Positions 23,379-35,300 of a stretch of 64,000 bases of DNA are shown piece by piece. The notes below the pieces were generated by a model. The model searched no databases. It saw only the letters and a program-made list of their open reading frames with translations, and was not told the origin of the DNA. Origin of the DNA: Cyclina sinensis (lineage: Eukaryota; Mollusca; Bivalvia; Venerida; Veneridae); the NCBI GenBank assembly GCA_012932295.1, contig JAAONU010000001.1, positions 37,727,449-37,791,448 of the forward strand. The letters run 5' to 3'. Both the position numbers and the translations under genes were made by a program. Numbering within the stretch: the stretch's first letter is position 1; the number at the start of each line of letters is the position of its first letter.

Positions 23379-26300
23379 AGATAGGTAATTGATTTCCCAT
23401 TCCCCCCCCCCCCCCCACCCCACACCCCACACCCCACACACACACACACACACACGCACACACACACACACGGGCTGGAATTTTTTTTTTTTTTTCAAAT
23501 ACATAAGTGCTTGACCTGAATTTTTTTTTTCATCTTGTATGGCTAGGTACTTGCCCTCCCCCACTCAATTTTTTTTTTCACTTGGGCCTCTTGTTTAACT
23601 TGGCTTATAATTAATTATCCAGCACTGAGAAAAGTGGAGCATGCTGTCTGTGGACAGGTCTTGTTGTACTTTGACTAGCATGCTGTCTTTTCCAGCAGGC
23701 TCTTGTTTACCTTTTTAGTTATACTAACAGAGTACCCAAGGGCGACACAAGTGTACCACTGAACACCCATCTAGTATGATTTTTACTTTTAATGTTTGTC
23801 TGGACTACTTCTCTTATACTAGTAAATAAATGCAATTTGAATGAAATTTTACAGGATTGATCAGTACCTCAAGTACTTGGGCAGATCTAACAGGTTTTTC
23901 GGTTGAACAATTTATGGCTGAGTTATGGCCCTTGAAAAAAAAATGCGTTTTAGCCTACTAACTGTCCAATCACCTCTCAATACTACTGTTTAATTGGCTA
24001 TCATCAGGCAACACGTGATCACTGATCGCCCTTGTTGTTAAGGTCCATTTTCTCTGACACTATCAAAACTATTCACTTCAAATTTGGAAAAAGTTCGGGT
24101 ATTGGGACGAGATCCTAGAACCAATTGTTAGACCATATGCATTGTGCAATAGGTAAAACTTTTCGTTTTATTGCAAGATAATGCTCTAGCACACACTGCA
24201 AGAAATGTCCGGAACTTCTTTGATGATGAAGGTAATGAGGTCATAGACTGGCCAGCGAGGTCTCCCGATCTTAACCCTATAGAGCATGTCTGGGACATGC
24301 TTCCTCATAGACTTTCTTTGCGTCCAAACCCTGTGCTGGATGTCCGTGAGCTTTCTCATGCTCTTGTAGCAGAATGGGATGCCATACCACAGGATATGAT
24401 CAGATGTGTCATCAGGCGCATGCCCTGACGTTGCAGAGAATGCCTAAACGTCCGAGGGGGATACACTCATTACTGACACTGACTATGAAACGTTTCCAGG
24501 CCTGAATCTGCTTTTACAGACATTGGTTGTTCTCCTGTAAGACCACTATTTCAAAGTTAATTTGATAGTGTTCATATTCTGGACATTGTCTCTGTTCAGA
24601 AATGTGCCTGTTGGCGATGAAAAAAAAAAAAAAAAAAAAAAAATTGTTGAATGAGTAACTCCCCACAACCATTTTTTTGGCATGACTACTCCACTCCATT
24701 TCTCTCAATTGCCCCCTGCTCTCCTCCCCCCCTCCCACAAAAAAAAAGAGTAGGAACGTCTCCTCCCCCACTCAGAATTTTGTTTTACTTGGACCATAAA
24801 ACCAACACATAGCATGTACCAAGAAAAAGGTTACATTTGTCATATAAATAATCTAAGATGTCTTGCAGCTATTTGCACCTGATCCAAAGAAAGGACACAC
24901 TAATGCTAGCTGCATGTAACACCATCACAAAGCTTGCACTAAGAAACAGTTACATTTTTAGCTCCACTTTTCGAAGAAAAAATGTGGAGCTATTGTCATG
25001 ACCCTATTGATGACATCGGCCTTGGTTAACCTTTTTGTTAAGGACAATTTTTCAGTAACTATCAAAGCTTTTTACTTCAAATTAAGAATACATGTTCACT
25101 ATCAAAATGTCACACAATTTCTCAAGGGCAGATAACCCTCAAATTTATTTATTGCAAAGTTATGCCTCTTTTTCGACATAAATTTTTGTTAATGTACATT
25201 TCTCAAAAAGTGTCAAAGATATAACATTCAAACTTGGAATACTTGATCACAAGCAAAACCTACATAGATTGCTGGTACCCATGTCCCTCGGGTCATTTGA
25301 TTTTGCTTATACTTATATATAGGAAAACACTTCTTAAGTCTAGAAATGAACTATTAACTTAAATGGGATGGGGGAGGGGAGTAAAACAGCAAGGGGTGGG
25401 GGTAAGGGGCATCCCCATGCAGAGGGGGGGGGGGGGAAGGGGGGCAAGCACTAACATTTTTGTCAGATAATCCAAGATGCCTTGTTGGTATTTGCCCCTG
25501 GTCCCAAGCACAGACTTGTCCTAGTAGCATACAAAACCAGCACATAGCATATACCAAGAAAAAGGTTACACTGTTTGTCAGACAATCCAAGATGTCTTGT
25601 AGGAATTTGCACCTGGTCCCAAGCACAGACTAGTGCTAGTTGCATAAACCAGCACATAGCATGTACCAATGAAAGGTTACACTGTTTGTCAGACATTCAA
25701 AGATGTTTTGTAGGAATTTGCACCTGGTCCCAAGCACAGACTAGTCCTAGTTGCATAGAAATAAGCACATAGCATGTACCAAGAAAAAGGTTACACTTGT
25801 TGTCAGATAATCCAAGATGTCTTGTAGGTATATGCACCTGGTCCCTAGCACAGACTAGTGCTAGTTAAATACAAAACCAGCACATAGCATGTACCAAGAA
25901 AAAGGTTACACTTTTTGTCAGATAATCCAAGATGTCTTGTAGGTATTTGCACCTGGTCTGAAGCATAGACTAGTGCTACTTGCATACAAGACTAGCAAAT
26001 GATATGAACCAAGAGAAAGGTTACACTTTTTGTCAGATAATCCATGATGTCTCGTAGGTATATGCACCTGGTCCCAAGCACAGACTAGTGCTAGTTACAT
26101 ACAAAACCAGCACATAGTATGTACCAAGAAAAAGGTTACACTTGTTGTCAGATAATCCAAGATGTCTTGTAGGTATATGCACCTGGTCCCTAGCACAGAC
26201 TAGTGCTAGTTAAATACAAAACCAGCACATAGCATGTACCAAGAAAAAGGTTACACTTTTTTTCAGATAATCCAAGATGTCTTGTAGGTATTTGCACCTG

Positions 26301-29300
26301 GTCTGAAGCATAGACTAGTGCTACTTGCATACAAAACTAGCAAATGATATGAACCAAGAAAAAGGTTACACTTGTTGTAAGATAATCCAAGATGTCTTCT
26401 AGGTATTTGCACTTGATCCCAAGCACAGACTAGTGCTAGTTGCATACAAAACCAGCACATAGCATGTACCAAGAAAAAGGTTACACTGTTTGTCAGATAT
26501 TCTGAGATGTTTTGTAGGTATTTGCAGCTGGTCCCAAGCACAGACTAGTGCTAATTGCATATAAAACCAGCACATAGCATGTACCAAGAAAAATGTTACA
26601 CTTTTTGTCAAATAGTCTAAGATGTCTTTTAGGTAATTGCAGAAGTTCCTAAGCACTGACTAATTTTAGTTACATACAAAACCAGCATATATCATGTACC
26701 AAGAAAAAGGTAACACTTTTTGTCAGGTAATCCAAGATGTCATGTAGGTATATGCACCAGGTCCCAAGCACAGACTAGTGCTAGTTGCATACAAAAACCA
26801 GCACATAGCATGTACCAAGAAAAAGGTTACACTGGTTGTCAGATAATCCAAGATGTCTTGTAGGTATTCACACCTGGTCCCAAGCACAGACTAGTGCTAG
26901 TTGCATACAAAACCAGCACATAGCATGTATTAAGAAAAAGGTTACACTTGTTGTCAGATAATCCAAGATGTCTTTTAGGTATTCTCACCTGGTCCCAAGC
27001 ACAGACTAGTGCTAGTTGCATACAAAACCAGCACATAGCATGTACCAAGAAAAAGGTTACACTTGTTGTCAGATAATCCAAGATGTCATGTTGGTATATG
27101 CACCTGGTCCCAAGAACAGACTAGTGCTAGTTGCATACAAAACCAGCACATAGCATGTACCAAGAAAAAGGTTACACTTGTTGTCAGATAATCCAAGATG
27201 TCTTTTAGGTATTCTCACCTGGTCCCAAGCACAGACTAGTGCTAGTTGCATACAAACCACCACATAGCATGTACCAAGAAAAAGGTTACATTTTTATTTG
27301 ATATTCCAAAATGTTTTGTAGGTATTGCACCTGGTCCCAAGCACAGACTAGTGCTAGTTGTATAGAAAACCAGCACATAAAATGTTCTAAGAAAAAGGTT
27401 ACACTTTTTGTCAGATAGTCTAAGATGTCTTTTAAGTAATTGCAGAATTTCCAAAGCACACACTAATATTAGTTACATACAAAACCAGCATATATCATGT
27501 ACCAAGAAAAAGGTAACACTATTTGTAAGGTAATCCAAGTTGCCATGTAGGTATATGCACCACGTCCGAAGCACAGACTAGTGCTAGTTGCATACAAAAC
27601 CAGCATATATCATGTACCAAGAAAAAGGTTCACTATTTGTAAGGTAATCCAAGTTGCCATGTAGGTATATGCACCACGTCCGAAGCACAGACTAGTGCTA
27701 GTTGCATACAAAACCAGCACATAGCATGTACCAAGAAAAAGGTTACACTTTTGTCAGATAATAAAAAATGTCTTGCAGGTATTTGCACCTGGTCCCAAGC
27801 ACAGACTAGTGCTACTTGTATAGAAAACCAGCACATAGCATGTACCAAGAAAAAGGTTACATTATTTGTCAGATAGTCTAAGATGTCTTTTAGGTAATTG
27901 CAGAAGTTCCCAAGCACAGACTCATTTTAGTTACATACAAAACCAGCACATATCATGTACCAAGAAAAAGGTTACACTTTTGTCAGATAATCTAAGATGT
28001 CATGTAGGTATATGCACCAGGTCCGAAGCACAGACTAGTGCTAGTTGCATACAAAACCAGCACATAGCATGTACCAAGAAAAAGGTTACACTTTTGTCAG
28101 ATAATAGAAGATGTCTCGTAGGTATTTGCACCTGGTCCAAAGCACAGACTAGTGCTAGTTGCATAGAAAACCAGCACATAGCATGTAGCAAGAAAAAGGT
28201 TACACTTCTTGTCAGATGATCCAATATGTCTCGTAGGTATATGCACCTGGTCCCAAGCACAGACTAGTGCTAGTTACCTACGAAACCAGCACATAGCATG
28301 TACCAAGAAAAAGGTTATACTTTTGTCAGATAATCTAAGATGTCTTGTAGGTATATGAACCTAGTCCCAAGCACAGACTAGTGCTAATTGCATACAAAAC
28401 CAGCACATAGCATGTACCAAGAAAAAGGTTACACTTGTCAGATAATCCAAGATGTCTCCTAGGTATATGCACTCCCAAGCACAGACTTGTGCTAGTTACA
28501 TAATAAACCAGCACATAGCATGTACCAAGAAAAAGGTTACACTTGTAATCAGATAATCCAAGATGTCTCGAAGGTATATGCACTTTGGTCCCAAGCACAG
28601 ACTAGTGTTAGTTGCATAGAAAACCAGCACATAGCATGTACCAAGAAAAAGGTTACACTTTTGTCAGATAATCCAAGATGTCTCGTAGGTATTTGCACCT
28701 TGTCCCAAGCACAGACTAGTGCTAGTTGGATACAAAACCAGCACATAGCATGTACCAAGAAAAAGGTTACATTTTTGTTAGATATTCCAAGATGTTTTGT
28801 AGGTATTTGCACCTGGTCAGAAGCACAGACTAGTGCTAGTTGTATAGAAAACCAGCACATAGCATGTACCAAGAAAAAGGTTACACTTTTTGTCAGATAG
28901 TCTTAGATGTCTTTAAAGTAATTGCAGAAGTTCCCAAGCACAGACTAATTTTAGTTACATACAAAACCAGTATATATCATGTACCAAGAAAAAGATAACA
29001 CTTCTTGTCAGGTAATCCAAGATGTCATGTAGGTATATGCACCAGGTCCAAAGCACAGACTAGTGCTAGTTGCATACAAAACCAGCACATAGCATGTAAC
29101 AAGAAAAAGGTTACACTTTTGACAGATAATAGAAGATGTCTTGTAGGTATATGCACCAGGTCCTAAGCACAGACTAGTGCTAATTGCATACAAAACCAGC
29201 ACATAGCATGTACCAAGAAAAAGGTTACACTTTTGTCAGATAATAGAAGATGTCTCGTAGGTATTTGCACCTGGTCCCAAGCACAGACTAGTGCTAGTTG

Positions 29301-32300
29301 CATAGAAAACCAGCACATAGCATGTAGCAAGAAAAAGGTTACACTTCTTGTCAGATGATCCAATATGTCTCGTAGGTATATGCACCTGGTCCCAAGCACA
29401 GACTAGTGCTAGTTACCTACAAAACCAGCACATAGCATGTACCAAGAAAAAGGTTACACTTTTGTCAGATAATCTAAGATGTCTTGTAGGTATATGCACC
29501 AGGTCCCAAGCACAGACTAGTGCTAATTGCATACAAAACCAGCACATAGCATGTACCAAGAAAAAGGTTACACTTTTTGTCAGATAATCCAAGATGTCTC
29601 GAAGGTATATGCACTTTGGTCCCAAGCACAGACTAGTGTTAGTTGCATAGAAAACCAGCACATAGCATGTACCAAGAAAAAGGTTACACTTTTGTCAGAT
29701 AATCCAAGATGTCTCGTAGGTATATGCACCTTGTCCCAAGCACAGACTAGTGCTGGTTGGATACAAAACCAGCACATAGCATGTACCAAGAAAAAGGTTA
29801 CATTTTTGTTAGATATTCCAAGATGTTTTGTAGGTATTTGCACCTGGTCAGAAGCACAGACTAGTGCTAGTTGTATAGAAAACGAGCACATAGCATGTAC
29901 CAAGAAAAAGTTACACTTTTTGTCAGATAGTCTTAGATGTCTTTAAGGTAATTGCAGGAGTTCCATCGCACAGACTAATTTTAGTTACATACAAAACCAG
30001 TATATATCATGTACCAAGAAAAAGATAACACTTCTTGTCAGGTAATCCAAGATGTCATGTAGGTATATGCACCAGGTCCCAAGCACAGACTAGTGCTAGT
30101 TGCATACAAAACCAGCACATAGCATGTACCAAGAAAAAGTTTACAGTGGTTGTCAGATAATCCAAGATGTCTTGTAGGTATTTGCAGCTAGTCCCAAGCA
30201 CTGACTTGTACTAATTGCATACAAAACCAGCACATGTTACAAGAAAAAGGTTACACTTTTGTCAGATAATAGAAGATGTCTTGTAGGTATTTGCTCCTGG
30301 TCCCAAGCACAGACTAGTGCTAGTTACATACAAAACCAGCACATAGCATGTACCAAGAAAAAGGTTACACTTGTTGTCAGAAAATCCAAGATGTTTTGTA
30401 GGTATTCGCACCTGGTCCCAAGCACAGACTAGTGCTAGTTGCATACAAAACCAGCACACAGCATGTATCAAGAAAAAGGTTTCACTTGTTGTCAGATAAT
30501 CCAAGATGTCTCGTAGGTATTTGCCGCTGGTCCCAAGCACTGACTAGTGCTAATTGCATACAAAACCAGCACATAGCATGTAACAAGAAAAAGGTTACAC
30601 TTTTGACAGATAATAGAAGATGTCTTGTAGGTATTTGCACCTGGTCTGAAGCACAGACTAATGCTAGTTGCATACAAAACAGGCACATAGCTTGTACTAA
30701 GAAAAAGGTTACACTTGTTGTCAGATACTCCAAGATGTCATGTAGGTATTAGCACCTGGTCCCAAGCACAGACTAGTGCTAGTTACATACAAAACCAGCA
30801 CATAGCATGTACAAAGAAAAAGGTTACACTTGTTGTCAGATAATCCAAGATGCCTTGTAGGTATTCGCACCTGGTCCCAAGCACAGACTTGTGCTAGTTG
30901 CATACAAAACCAGCACATAGCATGTACCAAGAAAAAGGTTACACTTGTTGTCAGATAATCCAAGATGTCTCGTAGGTATATGCACCTGGTCCCAAGCACA
31001 GACTAGTGCTAGTTGCATACAAAAACAGCACATAGCATGTACCAAGAAAAAGGTTTCACTTGTTGTCAGATAATCCAAGATGTCTCGTAGGTATTTGCAG
31101 CTGGTCCCAAGCACTGACTAGTGCTAATTGCATACAAAACCAGCATATAGCATGTAACAAGAAAAAGGTTACACTTTTGACAGATAATAGTAGATGTCTG
31201 GTAGGTATTTGCACCTGGTCCCAAGCACAGACTAGTGCTAGTTGCATACAAAACAAGCACATAGCATGTACTAAGAAAAAGGTTACACTTGTTGTCAGAT
31301 ACTCCAAGATGTCATGAAGGTATTAGCACCTGGTCCCAAGCACAGACTAGTGCTAGTTACATACAAAACCAGCACATAGCATGTACAAAGAAAAAGGTTA
31401 CACTTGTTGTCAGATAATCCAAGATGCCTTGTAGGTATTCGCACCTGGTCCCAAGCACAGACTAGTGCTAGTTGCATACAAAACCAGCACATAGCATGTA
31501 CCAAGAAAAAGGTTACACTTGTTGTCAGATAATCCAAGATGTCTCGTAGGTATATGCACCTGGTCCCAAGCACAGACTAGTGCTAGTTGCATACAAAACC
31601 AGCACATAGCATGTACCAAGAAAAAGGTTACACTTTTTGTCAGATAATCCAAGATGTCTTGAAGGTGTTTGTACCTGGACTGAAGCATAGTCTAGTGCTA
31701 GTTGCATACAAAACTAGCAAATGATATTTACCAAGAGAAAGGTAACACTTGTTGTCAGATAATCCAAGATTTCCAGTAGGTATATGCACCTGGTCCCAAG
31801 CACAGACTAGTGCTAGTTACAAATGAAACTAGCACACAGCATGTATGAAGAAAAAGGCTACACTTGTTGCCAGATAATAGAAGATGTCCAGTAGGTATTT
31901 GCACCTGGTCCCAAGCACAGACTAGTGCTAGTTGCATACAAAACCAGCACACAGCATGTACCAAGAAAAAGGTTACACTTGTTGTCAGATAATCCAAGAT
32001 GTCATGTAGGTATATGCACCTGGTCCCAAGCACAGACAAAACCAGCACATAGCATGTACCAAGAAAAAGGTTACACTTTTTGTCAGATAATCCAAGATGT
32101 CTTCTATGTAATTGCACCTGGTGCCAAGCACAGACTAGTGCTAGTTGCATACAAACCACCACATAGCATGTACCAAAAAAAGGGTTACATTTTTATTAGA
32201 TATTCCAAAATGTTTTGTAGGTATTTGCACCTGGTCCCAAGCACAGACTAGTGCTAGTTGAATACAAAACCAGCACATAGCATGTACCAAGAAAACGGTA

Positions 32301-35300
32301 ACACTTTTTTTCAGGTAATCCAAGATGTCTCGTAGGTATTTGCACCTAGTGCCAAGCACAGAGTAGTGCTAGTTGCATACAAAACCAGCAGAAAGCATGT
32401 ACCAAGAAATAGGTTACACTTTTTGTCAGATATTCGAAGATGTTTTGTAGGTATTTTGCACCTGGTCCCAAGCACAGACTAGTGCTAGTTGTATAGAAAA
32501 CCAGCACATAGCATGTACTAAGAAAAAGGTTACACTTTTTGTCAGATAATCCAAGATGTCTTGTAGGTATTTACAGCTGGTCCCAAGCACAGACTAGTGC
32601 TAATTGCATACAAAACCAGCACATAACATGTTCCAAGAAAAGGGTTACACTTTTGTCAGATAATACAAGATGTCTTGTAGGTATTTGCACCTGGTCCCAA
32701 GCACAGACTAGTGCTAGTTGCATACAAAACCAGCACATAGCATGTACCAAGAAGAGGGTTACACTTGTTGTCAGATAATCCAAGATGTCTTGTAGGTTAT
32801 GCACCTGGTCCGAAGCACAGACTAGTGCTAGTTGGATACAAAACCAGCACATAGCATGCACCAAGAAAAAGTTTCCATTTTTGTCAGAAAATCCAAGAAT
32901 CTTTGTAATTATTCACACCTGGTCCCAAGCACAGACTAGTGCTAGTTGCATACAAAACCAGCACATAGCATGTACTAAGAAAAAGGTTACACTTGTTGTC
33001 AGATAATCTAAGATGTCATGTAGGTATTAGCACCTGGTCCCAAGCACAGACTAGTGCTAGTTACATACAATACCAGCACATAGCATGTACCAAGAAAAAG
33101 GTTACACTTGTTGTCAAATAATCCAAGATGCCTTGTAGGTATTCACACCTGGTCCCAAGCACAGACTAGTGCTAGTTGCATACAAAACCAGCACATAGCA
33201 TGTACCAAGAAAAAGGTTACACTTGTTGTCAGATAATCCAAGATGTCTCGTAGGTATATGCACCTGGTCCCGTAGGTATATGCACCTGGTCCCAAGCACA
33301 GACTAGTGCTAGTTGCATACAAAAACAGCACATAGCATGTACCAAGAAAAAGGTTTCACTTGTTGTCAGATAATCCTAGATGTCTCGTAGGTATTTGCAG
33401 CTGGTCCCAAGCACTGACTAGTGCTAATTGCATACAAAACCAGCACATAGCATGTAACAAGAAAAAGGTTACACTTTTGACAGATAATAGAAGATGTCTC
33501 GTAGGTATATGCACCTGGTCCCGTAGGTATATGCACCTGGTCCCAAGCACAGACTAGAGCTAGTTGCATACAAAAACAGCACATAGCATGTACCAAGAAA
33601 AAGGTTACACTTTTTGTCAGATAATCCAAGATGTCTTCTATGTATTTGCACCTGGTCCCAAGCACAGACTAGTGCTAGTTGCATACAAACCACCACATAG
33701 CATGTACCAAGAAAAAGGTTACATTTTTATTAGATATTCCAAAATGTTTTGTAGGTATTTGCACCTGGTCCCAAGCACAGACTAGTGCTAGTTGAATACA
33801 AAACCAGCACATAGCATGTACCAAGAAAAAGGTAACACTTTTTTTCAGGTAATCCAAGATGTCTCGTAGGTATTTGCACCTAGTGCCAAGCACAGAGTAG
33901 TGCTAGTTGCATACAAAACCAGCACAAAGCATGTACCAAGAAATAGGTTACACTTTTTGTCAGATATTCGAAGATGTTTTGTAGGTATTTTGCACCTGGT
34001 CCCAAGCACAGACTAGTGCTAGTTGTATAGAAAACCAGCACATAGCATGTACTAAGAAAAAGGTTACACTTTTTGTCAGATAATCCAAGATGTCTTGTAG
34101 GTATTTACAGCTGGTCCCAAGCACAGACTAGTGCTAATTGCATACAAAACCAGCACATAACATGTTCCAAGAAAAGGGTTACACTTTTGTCAGATAATAC
34201 AAGATGTCTTGTAGGTATTTGCACCTGGTCCCAAGCACAGACTAGTGCTAGTTGCATACAAAACCAGCACATAGCATGTACCAAGAAGAGGGTTACACTT
34301 GTTGTCAGATAATCCAAGATGTCTCGTAGGTATATGCACCTGGTCCGAAGCACAGACTAGTGCTAGTTGGATACAAAAGCAGCACATAGCATGCACCAAG
34401 AAAAAGTTTCCATTTTTGTCAGAAAATCCAAGAATCTTTGTAATTATTCACACCTGGTCCCAAGCACAGACTAGTGCTAGTTGCATACAAAACCAGCACA
34501 TAGCATGTACTAAGAAAAAGGTTACACTTGTTGTCAGATAATCCAAGATGTCATGTAGGTATTAGCACCTGGTCCCAAGCACAGACTGTGCTAGTTACAT
34601 ACAATACCAGCACATAGCATGTACCAAGAAAAAGGTTACACTTGTTGTCAGATAATCCAAGATGTCATGTAGGTATTAGCACCTGGTCCCAAGCACAGAC
34701 TAGTGCTAGTTGCATACAAAACCACCACATAGCATGTACCAAGAAAAAGGTTACACCTTTTGTCAGATAATCCAAGATGTCTTCTATGTATTTGCACCTG
34801 GTGCCAAGCACAGACTAGTGCTAGTTGCATACAGCACATAGCATGTACCAAGAAAAAGGTTACTTTTTTGTCTTCTTTCACCTGATGTTAATTTATACCT
34901 TTTGATAGGTAGCTGTTATTTCTTTTTTCCAGAGATCTTGTCCTGCTTTATCTTTAAAAAGTATTTTTTATGCTCAGATATTAGGAAATCTCACTGCATT
35001 TTTCTATTGATACATGTTTTAAAGAGGCTGTACTCCAGATTTGACATAAAAAAATTTTTTCCCTAAATTATATATTTAGATGCCGTGAGATTATAACAAC
35101 ATAATATTTTACTTCAAACTGATTATAAAAGTCAAAATAGAATAAAAAAAATATTTTCGCTCCAGCCTGATTTGAACTCTGGACCTTCATGTTAACAAAA
35201 TATTTCCAACGCTTTTACTGTCACCACCATCGCCACATGTGATATTACACATATTTACTTTAAATCTTATACGATATAGTTATACCGTCGCGTTACGGTA

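Larger units (their letters stand above)
22050..24792 (+). repeat. Nested cluster of tandem-core elements inside the satellite
   Basis: An element headed TTAGCTCCAC (22053) reads up to GGTTAACCTTTT (about 22137). Its continuation (TTGTTAAGGTCCA..., compare the intact copy at 24957) reappears at about 24030. Between lie a second element headed GTGTCGCCTGCTACAAAGTAG (22138), which breaks at about 22352 and resumes at about 23770 (compare the uninterrupted copy at 44314-44720). Inside that is a third headed GTGTCGCCCGTTCGAAG (22354), whose probable tail is GGGCGACACAAGTG near 23740. Inside the third, sequence at 22790-23100 again matches the first family, and GTGGAGCATGCTG at 23634 looks like its tail. 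The order of nesting is inferred from these matches. Confidence 0.6.

Noticed and set aside
23072..23564. Gly/Lys/Val-rich open frames on the minus strand
   Set aside because: Translation of poly-C, poly-T and CA simple repeats.
24171..24428. Intact transposase gene
   Set aside because: Only the C-terminal catalytic part is present. The N-terminal half and first catalytic Asp are missing.
25445..34865. CRISPR array
   Set aside because: Repeats are contiguous 115-bp units without unique spacers, in a spliced eukaryotic gene.
25354..34881. Dozens of 60-139-residue open frames on both strands with peptides such as [19 protein letters not shown]
   Set aside because: They repeat with the 115-bp satellite in all frames and both strands. 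No conserved frame, start context or splice pattern supports coding.
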